A stretch of 34,080 nt of DNA from a virus. Every line of letters starts with the position of its first letter. Position 1 is the stretch's first letter. Both the position numbers and the translations under genes were made by a program. Positions 6,533 through 12,975 of this stretch are shown one piece after another. The notes under the pieces are model-generated. The model made no database searches. It worked only from the letters and a program-made list of their open reading frames with translations, and was not told where the DNA came from. The stretch covers positions 1 through 34,080 of the IMG/VR virus record IMGVR_UViG_3300035034_001911; one strand, given 5' to 3'.

Positions 6533-6811
6533 ATGCACTACAATGTATTGTTATTATTACTCTTCTCTCTCAACGCTTGGGCACAACCTTATTACACACC
6601 TATGTTTCCGCCACCCTTTATGTATATGCCACAACCTTCTGAACCTATCCCAGATGAGGACTATGAAAAAGACAGGGGTATATACCACTCGCGTTATGAT
6701 AATGAATACACTGCATTACCTGAGACACACCAACCTGATTCATATACCATAGACGTAGAACCCATCAATCCTTATAGGGATACAGAAATTATCATCATGA
6801 ATTACGACTAA
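6533..6811 (+). CDS. Small secreted Pro/Tyr-rich protein with signal peptide
   Basis: 92 residues. The N-terminus MHYNVLLLLLFSLNAWA is a short hydrophobic signal peptide with an A-W-A signal peptidase I site before Q18; there is no lipobox Cys. The mature part is rich in Pro and Tyr (YYTPMFPPPFMYMPQ) and then acidic, with no known domain. Ribosome site AGGAA at 6523-6527. It would act in the periplasm or outer envelope of a Gram-negative host. Such products in phages sometimes affect lysis or superinfection, but nothing here shows which. A second frame (6543-6752) is a shadow without a ribosome site. Confidence 0.75.
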   Translation: MHYNVLLLLLFSLNAWAQPYYTPMFPPPFMYMPQPSEPIPDEDYEKDRGIYHSRYDNEYTALPETHQPDSYTIDVEPINPYRDTEIIIMNYD

Positions 6812-6815
6812 ATCT

Positions 6816-6844
6816 TTGACATAAAATTTTAATTAGTGTCTAAT
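6816..6844 (+). promoter_or_regulatory. Sigma70-like promoter of the zinc-ribbon/RRM pair
   Basis: A perfect TTGACA (6816-6821), a 17-nt spacer and TCTAAT (6839-6844, one mismatch). Start would be near 6851, just before AAGGAG and the ATG at 6868. Confidence 0.65.
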
Positions 6845-6867
6845 TTTACTACACTATAAGGAGAAGC

Positions 6868-7083
6868 ATGGCTTGTGCATATTGCGACCATAAAGGTTAT
6901 ATAAATATTAGTATGTTAAAAGATAACACTACCAAGCAACTAGTTAGACCATGCCCGCAGTGTAATGATACAAAGGCTTATTACAGACACATAAAAGAAA
7001 AATACGGCCAAAGTACAGAAAAAGATAAAAAAATACAAGGTCAAGAAGGTGAGGTAATCTCACTAGCAGATAGGAGAAAATAG
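6868..7083 (+). CDS. Small zinc-ribbon protein (DnaJ-type CxxC pairs)
   Basis: 71 residues. Two CxxC pairs, C3/C6 and C29/C32, in contexts CAYCDHKGY and PCPQCNDTK resemble half of the DnaJ cysteine-rich zinc module (CxxCxGxG). The rest is basic, ending SLADRRK. A strong AAGGAG site precedes it. It is followed after 2 nt by the RRM gene, so both come from one transcript and could act together on RNA or protein folding; that link is inference. No catalytic motif is present. Confidence 0.78.
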   Translation: MACAYCDHKGYINISMLKDNTTKQLVRPCPQCNDTKAYYRHIKEKYGQSTEKDKKIQGQEGEVISLADRRK

Positions 7084-7085
7084 AA

Positions 7086-7373
7086 ATGGAAAAAAAGATT
7101 TACGTAAAGAACTTAAGTTTTGCAACTACTGAAGATGAATTAAAAAATGAATGTAGTCAGTACGGAAGTGTGCTTGATGTACGGATAATCAAAACAACCG
7201 ATGAGAATACTGGACAAAGAAGAAGTAGAGGTTTCGGGTTTGTAACTTTTGAGAATACCAGTGAAGCTGAATCAGCTATTCGTAATTTACATAATGCGAC
7301 ACTACATGATAGAACACTTCATGTTGAAGAAGCTATTGATAAAAGGAACCTAAGTAGGCCTTTAAATTCATAA
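7086..7373 (+). CDS. Single-domain RRM RNA-binding protein
   Basis: 95 residues forming one RNA-recognition motif. RNP2 is IYVKNL (5-10) and RNP1 is RGFGFVTF (48-55), including the aromatic residues that stack on RNA bases; the helix TEDELKNECSQYG (15-27) and closing strand TLHVEEA (77-83) complete the fold. Proteins of this shape are common in eukaryotes and in some bacteria (cyanobacteria, Bdellovibrio-like and others) as cold- or stress-related RNA-binding proteins, and rare in phages. It sits 2 nt after the zinc-ribbon gene. Acquisition from a bacterial host and a role in phage or host mRNA stability are inferences. Domain identity is certain by sight. Confidence 0.93.
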   Translation: MEKKIYVKNLSFATTEDELKNECSQYGSVLDVRIIKTTDENTGQRRSRGFGFVTFENTSEAESAIRNLHNATLHDRTLHVEEAIDKRNLSRPLNS

Positions 7374-7377
7374 GATT

Positions 7378-7406
7378 TTGTCAAATAAAAGAATAAGACA
7401 TACTAT
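7378..7406 (+). promoter_or_regulatory. Sigma70-like promoter upstream of the portal gene
   Basis: TTGTCA (7378-7383), a 17-nt spacer and TACTAT (7401-7406). Transcription would start near 7413, about 40 nt before the GTG of the portal gene. Confidence 0.5.
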
Positions 7407-7453
7407 AAAAGGCGAATATCGTTTTTAATAATATCTAAAGAGTAGGGCAAAAC

Positions 7454-9130
7454 GTGCGAGTAAATCATATAAAAATTAACCCTAAGTTAAAGTGGGCTAC
7501 GACAAACATACAAGTACCTACCAGTAATCGAGGTGGGGGTGTAGACTTAGACCCTAATATGCCTAGTCCTTCTGAATTAGCGGAAGCTATAAAAAATAGA
7601 ACCTTTGAAGATACCTTTGAACTAGATGACCATAATGTAGCTGCAGCTTATTCGGAGTTGTATACTAATGTTAGTCAAAGTCGTATGGGTATTATTAGAC
7701 AGGTTGAGAGAATGTCACAGTACTACCTAGTAGATACTATTGTTTCTCAGTTTATAGAAGATGCCTTAACACCTGAGATATCTACGAATGATATTCTATC
7801 TGTTAGTTATGAAGAAGAAAATGAAGAAAATTCACTTGTGCAAAAAGAGATTGAGGCATTGGATAAACAACTAGACTTTGACCAATTAGCTTTAGATATT
7901 GCACCTGACTTAGTTAGAAATGGTGAGTACACTTTAAAGAATGATTTTGGAAAAGAGGGTAGTAAAAAAGGTATTAAACATATTAGGGATATTGTCGAAC
8001 AAGGTAACATAGTAGCTATTACACAAGATGGTAAAATTAAGGGTTACTTAGAGATGAACGATAGGGCTAATAAGCTAATCGTGTACCCACCTAAACATTT
8101 TACAAAATTCGTATTAGCAGGTGACAGGGTTAGAGTTAATCTTAAAAAACATGTACCCGAAGAATACTTAAAAACAGAAGAAGCAAAAAAACTTATGGCC
8201 ATGCTTCCACGTTATGTACGTGTTGGTAAGTCAATGATATTTCCTGTATTACCAAAAATAAAAGAATTGGAACTATTAGAAAAATTGGTACCTGCTACAA
8301 AACTTGCTAAATTATCAGGTGGGTCTATTGTAGGAATGCAAGTACCAGAAGCATTTGATATTGGTGATGCACTAAAAGCTACTAAGAGAGTAGAAGGTTT
8401 AGTAAATAATAAAATAGCTATTGACGATAGTATTGGTGAAGTAACAGTACAAGCTATTATGTCTTCTGCAGGTAGAGTAAAAGTTATTCCTGTATTTGGG
8501 GACAAAGGTAACTTATCAAAATTAGATTATAAATCAGATGAACCAGATGACCTATTAGGTTCCGTACAAGAAACAAGACAAGTTATATGTGACTCTATTG
8601 GGATACCCTATGAACTATTATTCCGTTCAGACTCAGGAAGTAAATCTGAGACAATAAAGAGATATGCAAAATACTTAAGAAGACTTAAAAATATTCAAAG
8701 GGCTATCACAAAGGGTATCACACAAATAGTTTATAACCACCTAGTAAACAAGGGTATAGACTTTGAACCTGATAAAGTAAAAGTTGAATTTAGAAATAAA
8801 TTAGTTGAAATTGATAACCTAGATAAACTTGAACACATGGATGTAACAGTTTCACTATTAGGAAATCTTAAAACTTTTGTTGAAGACCTTTTAGCAGAAG
8901 AATCACCTGTAAGAAAACACATAAACATCGAAGCATACAAAGATTACCTTAAATCCCAGTTAGAAACTATAGGCCTAGGTGATTTAATACAGGAAGAAGA
9001 AAACGAATTTGGCAATGATAACGATGATGATACAGATGATTTTATCTCACGTTCAGATAGTGGTGAACCTGTAGAAGACCCAGACGATAACCCTTTGGAT
9101 ACAGAAGAACCTGAAGATGGTGAACAGTAG
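7454..9130 (+). CDS. Portal protein, T4 gp20-like
   Basis: 558 residues, close to T4 gp20 (524). It forms the dodecameric ring at the capsid vertex through which DNA passes and on which the prohead core starts. The order (before protease, scaffold and capsid) and features of the T4-like portal family support the call: an N-terminal region with SRMGIIRQVERMSQYYLVDTI, VYPPKHFTKFVLAG, and a C-terminal PYELLFRSDSGSKSETIKRYAKYLRRL segment with a long helix. The last 50 residues are very acidic (NDDDTDDF...EDPDDNPLDTEEPEDGEQ). It starts with GTG after an AGTAGGG site. The stop TAG shares its G with the GTG of the next gene. Confidence 0.88.
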   Translation: MRVNHIKINPKLKWATTNIQVPTSNRGGGVDLDPNMPSPSELAEAIKNRTFEDTFELDDHNVAAAYSELYTNVSQSRMGIIRQVERMSQYYLVDTIVSQFIEDALTPEISTNDILSVSYEEENEENSLVQKEIEALDKQLDFDQLALDIAPDLVRNGEYTLKNDFGKEGSKKGIKHIRDIVEQGNIVAITQDGKIKGYLEMNDRANKLIVYPPKHFTKFVLAGDRVRVNLKKHVPEEYLKTEEAKKLMAMLPRYVRVGKSMIFPVLPKIKELELLEKLVPATKLAKLSGGSIVGMQVPEAFDIGDALKATKRVEGLVNNKIAIDDSIGEVTVQAIMSSAGRVKVIPVFGDKGNLSKLDYKSDEPDDLLGSVQETRQVICDSIGIPYELLFRSDSGSKSETIKRYAKYLRRLKNIQRAITKGITQIVYNHLVNKGIDFEPDKVKVEFRNKLVEIDNLDKLEHMDVTVSLLGNLKTFVEDLLAEESPVRKHINIEAYKDYLKSQLETIGLGDLIQEEENEFGNDNDDDTDDFISRSDSGEPVEDPDDNPLDTEEPEDGEQ

Positions 9131-10482
9131 TGAGTGACACTTTTAAACCCACAAGTGCTGTATCTAAGGAAGCTCAAAAAGCTGTGGACTTTAAAAAAGA
9201 ACATGGTGATGAAGTAGACGCAGGTACACAGGTAGGTTGGATACGTGCAAATGATCTAGCAAAGAGTAGGGAAGTATCCATTGATATTATCAAAAAGATG
9301 GTATCCTTTTTTGCTAGGCATGACGGTAACCAAAAGATTTCACCCGAACATAAAAACGAACCTTGGAAGGACAAAGGTTATGTGTCTTGGTTATTGTGGG
9401 GTGGTGATGCAGGTAGGGATTGGGCAAAAAATATTTTGAAGGAATATGAAAAAAATAACAAGGATGAATCAATGAATGAAGAAAAAACACTATGTGAAAA
9501 GGTGCTTGAAGGTTTAGATGAAGCAAAATCTGAACGCAATTTAGTTCAATATAATTCTAACTCAAATACTTATAGCCCAACGATTAAGACCAAAGGCCAA
9601 CTTGAGGCGGGTGTATATGAGATCAAACAAAGTATGCAAGGTTTGTTCTTTGAAAAGCGTGATATAGCTTCAGATGGTTTACTAAAATTTGAAGATAAAA
9701 GAAACGCTAGCATACTTGACGAAGTAGATAAGTTCAGAAAAATGAAGGAAGACTTTGAGAATATTGGTATGAACCATAAAAGAGGGATGCTTTTATATGG
9801 TAAGCCAGGCACAGGTAAGTCGTGTTTAATTAAACTCATGTCAGAGAGTGCAGTAGATGAAGGTGACGTAGTATTTATTGTGAATGAACCCCACCTACTT
9901 AAAGAGGGCTTAAAAAAATTCAAAGAAGTTGAACCTGATAGAATCGCAATTGTTATCATGGAAGAAATTGATGAAGTACTAAGATACGCCCAACGTGCTA
10001 TTTCAGAAATCTTAGACGGTCAAGACCAAGTTAACAATGTACTTTTCGTAGGTACTACAAACCATATTGAAAGAATACATCCTAAATTTTTAAGAGAAGG
10101 AAGATTTGATTCTAAGATTGAAATAGGTACACCACCTAAGTCAGGACGTATAGCATTCCTAAAAGGTAAATTAGGTATCAATGAAGCTGATTCAATCGTA
10201 GAGGAAATTGCAGATAAAACAGACGGTTTTACCTTTGCACAATTAAGAGAATATCTTATTTCTGTATATTGTTATAAGCGTGACCCTGATAAAGTTATTG
10301 AGCGTATCCAACGTGGTACAGGTATGGACGAATGTCTAGACAAGACCAATGAACAAATAGCTGAATCAGTATTTTACTATTACTATGCACAGGATAAAAC
10401 GCGTGAAGACTCACAAGGTTCTAATAGAATCGCAGCTAGCAGAAATCAAGACTATTTAAAAAATCTTTTAAAGGGACTTTAA
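9130..10482 (+). CDS. AAA+ ATPase with phage head-associated N-terminal domain
   Basis: 450 residues, GTG start fused to the portal stop. Residues about 10-107 form a small domain with GWIRANDLAKSREVS and GYVSWLLWGGDAGRDWA, a pattern that recurs in phage head-maturation proteins. Residues about 160-400 are an AAA+ module of the FtsH/Cdc48/Vps4 kind: Walker A GKPGTGKS (224-231), Walker B IAIVIMEEID (272-281), sensor 1 VGTTN (307-311) and LREGRFD with likely arginine fingers (R322, R325). Walker B has Glu where Asp is usual (MEE for xDE). M115 (nt 9472) follows AAGGA and could start a shorter ATPase-only form; that segment also holds V-L-E and L-D-E sites. It may remodel prohead or portal complexes, or be packaged. 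Domain identity is firm, role is not. Confidence 0.85.
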   Translation: MSDTFKPTSAVSKEAQKAVDFKKEHGDEVDAGTQVGWIRANDLAKSREVSIDIIKKMVSFFARHDGNQKISPEHKNEPWKDKGYVSWLLWGGDAGRDWAKNILKEYEKNNKDESMNEEKTLCEKVLEGLDEAKSERNLVQYNSNSNTYSPTIKTKGQLEAGVYEIKQSMQGLFFEKRDIASDGLLKFEDKRNASILDEVDKFRKMKEDFENIGMNHKRGMLLYGKPGTGKSCLIKLMSESAVDEGDVVFIVNEPHLLKEGLKKFKEVEPDRIAIVIMEEIDEVLRYAQRAISEILDGQDQVNNVLFVGTTNHIERIHPKFLREGRFDSKIEIGTPPKSGRIAFLKGKLGINEADSIVEEIADKTDGFTFAQLREYLISVYCYKRDPDKVIERIQRGTGMDECLDKTNEQIAESVFYYYYAQDKTREDSQGSNRIAASRNQDYLKNLLKGL

Positions 10483-10484
10483 TA

Positions 10485-11276
10485 ATGGGCAAGTTTAAAG
10501 ATTTACTAGAACAGATAAATCAAATGGCACCTGAAGCAATAGCTAAGGCTTTTAAAGATAGGATAGAACTATTTGATTTTGATGGTATCACAGTGGAAGA
10601 TGTAGATATTGATGCTGAAGGTGGTATCACAGTAACTTTTGTAGACTCGGAAGGTGATGAACTATCTATACTCTTCGCATACGAAAATGATGAAGGTGTA
10701 ACAGCTACTATCCTAGATGGTGAAGATGACGAGGACTTTATTGTTATTGACTTAGACCCTTTAGACCCACCTACAATTGTACAAGGTTTCATGGGTATTA
10801 AATACCCTAAACTGGACAACCTAAACTGGATGAATAAGTCAGCACTTGCTTCTATATTTGTTTCAGGTGATATGGGTAATGATGATGACCCCGATTTAGA
10901 TGGTCACTTAACTCAAAAAGATATTGAAAAAAGGCAAATGCCAAAACAGTTCGGATACTTTAAAGCCGTTGAAGAGTTAGATGGTGATGTTTTAGTTGAA
11001 GAAGGGGAAGACCTAGAAATCAATGAACGTAAGGTAACTGTAGTTCGTGGTGGTAAAAAAGTACGTATACCTGTAGTTAGAAAAATACGTAGGAAAAGAT
11101 TAACGGCTACCCAAAAGTCAGGTATCAGAAAAGCGGTACGTAAAAGAAAACAGAAGGCAGGGGCTATCTCACGTAAGAGAAAAAAGTCTTTAGCACTTAG
11201 AAAAAGGTCAGGCCTTAAAAAGGGTAAGTTCACTAAATTCCAAAAAACTCAAGGTACATCGAATAGGAAAAGATAA
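10485..11276 (+). CDS. Tagged core protein with histone-like basic C-terminus
   Basis: 263 residues. It starts MGKFKDLLEQINQ with an L-L-E site at 7-9. Residues 30-150 are acidic and probably beta-rich (DFDGITVEDVDIDAEGG). Residues about 183-263 are extremely basic (KIRRKRLTATQ, RKAVRKRKQKAG, SRKRKKSLALRKR), like a histone tail. Further possible protease sites such as L-V-E at 170-172 could free the basic part during maturation. It starts 2 nt after the ATPase gene and overlaps the next start by 1 nt. Prohead core component that becomes DNA-condensing internal protein is my reading; similar basic proteins occur in other phage head clusters. Confidence 0.85.
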   Translation: MGKFKDLLEQINQMAPEAIAKAFKDRIELFDFDGITVEDVDIDAEGGITVTFVDSEGDELSILFAYENDEGVTATILDGEDDEDFIVIDLDPLDPPTIVQGFMGIKYPKLDNLNWMNKSALASIFVSGDMGNDDDPDLDGHLTQKDIEKRQMPKQFGYFKAVEELDGDVLVEEGEDLEINERKVTVVRGGKKVRIPVVRKIRRKRLTATQKSGIRKAVRKRKQKAGAISRKRKKSLALRKRSGLKKGKFTKFQKTQGTSNRKR

Positions 11277-11557
11277 TGGCTAGAAAATTTAAAAAACTAA
11301 TGCTTATGTATGAAGCAAAAGAAATTGTCACAGTACTGGTAGATAAAAATAAGTATCAGCTACTTGGTGATGGTGGTATATCCAAATTAATGTCAAAAGA
11401 AGAAATGTCAAAACTCCTAGATAGTATAGAAATAAGTTCGCTAGATACAAAAAGTAATGCTACAAAAGACATACTAAAAGAGGTTGATACTACCAGAGAT
11501 AACCAAGTTGATCTAGAAGTTGATAGTAAATTTATAAAGAAATTAGGATTGAGGTAA
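11276..11557 (+). CDS. Small tagged prohead core-like protein
   Basis: 93 residues starting MARKFKKLMLMYEAKE. The tag is a variant with M-Y-E at 11-13 then Ala, resembling the start of the 4106 gene (E-M-Y-E). The remainder is charged and helical (SKLMSKEEMSKLLDSIEIS), with acidic and basic residues mixed. No known domain. Its position between portal and protease is that of the small core genes 67 and 68 in T4, so a core role is likely by synteny only. ATG overlaps the previous stop (TAATG). Confidence 0.72.
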   Translation: MARKFKKLMLMYEAKEIVTVLVDKNKYQLLGDGGISKLMSKEEMSKLLDSIEISSLDTKSNATKDILKEVDTTRDNQVDLEVDSKFIKKLGLR

Positions 11558-11558
11558 T

Positions 11559-11915
11559 ATGTTACCTAGAAGCTATGTTAAAGATATTAATAAAAAAGTT
11601 AATAGTAGAAAAGAAACTACTAATGAAGAACTTACAAGCAAACAGAAAAATATAAAAAAAGAGATAGCTAGGTTTACCACATCCCTAGGGGTAAAAGTAC
11701 TTAGGTCAAGTGGTGAACAATTAATAAAGTTACAAGCGGCTATAGGGTTATTGAACCAAGCACAAATGATTGCAGAAGTATCTGAGAATGAAGCTAAGAA
11801 ATTGTTTGCAATAGCACGAAGTCTTAAATCAGTAAATGAGGTCAAGGATGAAAAGAGAAGAAGAAGGGATCAAGGAAGGCTTAACGAAAATAGAAAAAAA
11901 GGTACTGATAGGTGA
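11559..11915 (+). CDS. Small helical protein of the head cluster, unknown function
   Basis: 118 residues, MLPRSYVKDINKKVNSRKE at the start, with GAGG 4 nt before the ATG. It is predicted fully helical and basic: KQKNIKKEIARFTTSLGVKVL, IKLQAAIGLLNQAQMIAEVSENEAKKLFAIARSL, then an Arg/Lys-rich end (DEKRRRRDQGRLNENRKK). The final 68 nt overlap the membrane-protein gene, so this basic end may be overprinted. No recognised family. By position it may be a prohead core component similar in placement to T4 gp68. Confidence 0.68.
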   Translation: MLPRSYVKDINKKVNSRKETTNEELTSKQKNIKKEIARFTTSLGVKVLRSSGEQLIKLQAAIGLLNQAQMIAEVSENEAKKLFAIARSLKSVNEVKDEKRRRRDQGRLNENRKKGTDR

Positions 11916-12150
11916 GAGTACCTTCTTATCTTTTGGTTTTGTTGTAACTATCATACTAGCCGTTGTATACACTGTTAATATTGATGGTAAGGCTAGTGCC
12001 AACGCAAGGGCTAATGCCACTATTATCCAGAAGCAAGATAGGTTCGGACAACAATACCTGAAACAAATGGAAATATTAAATGATGAATTAAAGACCTTAA
12101 ATACCAGACTAGGTAGGATAGAAGGTAAATTAGATTCTATAAAGAGATAA
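11848..12150 (+). CDS. Single-pass membrane protein with coiled coil
   Basis: 100 residues from ATG 11848, chosen because GAGG lies 6 nt upstream; ATG 11836 (104 residues) has no ribosome site. A charged N-terminus (MKREEEGIKEGLTKIEKK) is followed by one membrane segment (about 26-45, FLSFGFVVTIILAVVYTVNI) and a coiled-coil-like C-terminus (EILNDELKTLNTRLGRIEGKL). Prohead assembly of T4-like phages starts at the membrane, so this could anchor the initiator; an inner-membrane spanin or holin-like role is also possible by topology. Neither is shown. It overlaps the previous gene by 68 nt in another frame. Confidence 0.7.
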   Translation: MKREEEGIKEGLTKIEKKVLIGESTFLSFGFVVTIILAVVYTVNIDGKASANARANATIIQKQDRFGQQYLKQMEILNDELKTLNTRLGRIEGKLDSIKR

Positions 12151-12158
12151 CGGAGATA

Positions 12159-12899
12159 GTGTTGAAGTTTCAATCAGATAATGATGCAAAATTGTTTTTA
12201 ATCGAAATAGGTCAAGTCGCTAAGATTGATGGTGTAACTAAAGATTTAAAACCTACTGAAGAGATGATTGGTTTACTGAAGAAAACAAGGGGTAATCTTA
12301 CGCGTGGTTTAAAGTCGTTTAGAAGATCACAGGCTAGTAAGGGTGCATGGAGAAAATACTCTACAGAAATAATGCGTGGTATAAAATCTTTTCATCGAAG
12401 CACTGAAGGTAAAAGGTTCCATAGAAATATGTCTCGTTTCTTATTAAGAAAAGATTTTACAGGATACTTAACAGGTCAACCACTATCTTCCAGAAATGAA
12501 TCTGTTATGGACTTTTGGGAAAAAGCAGATTTTATAAAGTCCATATCATCGGCTAAAACGCATTTGTTTATCGAACTTGAATATTATCACCCAATGTATG
12601 AACAAATGGGCTTAGAAGACCTTGTACTTAACCACATACATGAACTAAATGATATCGAACAGAAGATACTTCACGACAAAGATATATCAGAGTCAGACTA
12701 CAACCTAATAGGTCTATTGTGTGAAACTAATGCGGTGGTTAAAAACCTAGCAGAACAATCAAGTAAAGAAATAGAGGAAGTTCACTCAATAAGAAACAAA
12801 ATAAAAGACACCCTTATTAGTAAAGGACATAGTGAAGATGACACAAACTTCTTTTCATTAGTCACAAGTAACTTAAAAAAAGCATTAAAATTAGATTGA
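12159..12899 (+). CDS. Hypothetical head-cluster protein
   Basis: 246 residues if the GTG at 12159 is used; TTG at 12162 gives better spacing (6 nt) to the GGAG at 12152 and may be the real start. No ATG is available nearby. Residues 40-110 are very basic with repeated FRRS/FHRS elements (LKSFRRSQASKG, IKSFHRSTEGKRFHRNMSRF), followed by an acidic, helical half (FIELEYYHPMYEQMGLEDL, ELNDIEQKIL). No recognised domain. It lies just before the protease gene and ends the operon that begins at the portal. DNA or scaffold binding by the basic half is a guess. Confidence 0.72.
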   Translation: MLKFQSDNDAKLFLIEIGQVAKIDGVTKDLKPTEEMIGLLKKTRGNLTRGLKSFRRSQASKGAWRKYSTEIMRGIKSFHRSTEGKRFHRNMSRFLLRKDFTGYLTGQPLSSRNESVMDFWEKADFIKSISSAKTHLFIELEYYHPMYEQMGLEDLVLNHIHELNDIEQKILHDKDISESDYNLIGLLCETNAVVKNLAEQSSKEIEEVHSIRNKIKDTLISKGHSEDDTNFFSLVTSNLKKALKLD

Positions 12900-12913
12900 G
12901 TATATTATTAAAT

Positions 12914-12942
12914 TTGACGTTTTATTAAAATAGATGTGAAAT
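12914..12942 (+). promoter_or_regulatory. Possible promoter of the protease-scaffold gene
   Basis: TTGACG (12914-12919), a 17-nt spacer and TGAAAT (12937-12942) in the 76-nt gap before the protease gene. Good -35, weak -10. Confidence 0.38.
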
Positions 12943-12975
12943 TATAGAACATACTAAATTTAGAAGGTATTAACT

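Noticed and set aside
6543-6752. 69-codon forward frame overlapping the secreted-protein gene
   Set aside because: No ribosome site; Cys/His-rich odd composition; the other frame has a signal peptide and AGGAA.
6898-6905. TATAAATA, the T4 late promoter box (also near 19020 and 28150)
   Set aside because: All copies lie inside coding sequence and not before gene groups; expected by chance in AT-rich DNA. No sign of T4-type late promoters.
9570-9959. 129-codon minus-strand ORF
   Set aside because: Antisense to the AAA+ ATPase, composition is Ser/Leu-rich mirror of a real gene, no ribosome site. The same holds for the other long minus-strand frames inside genes.
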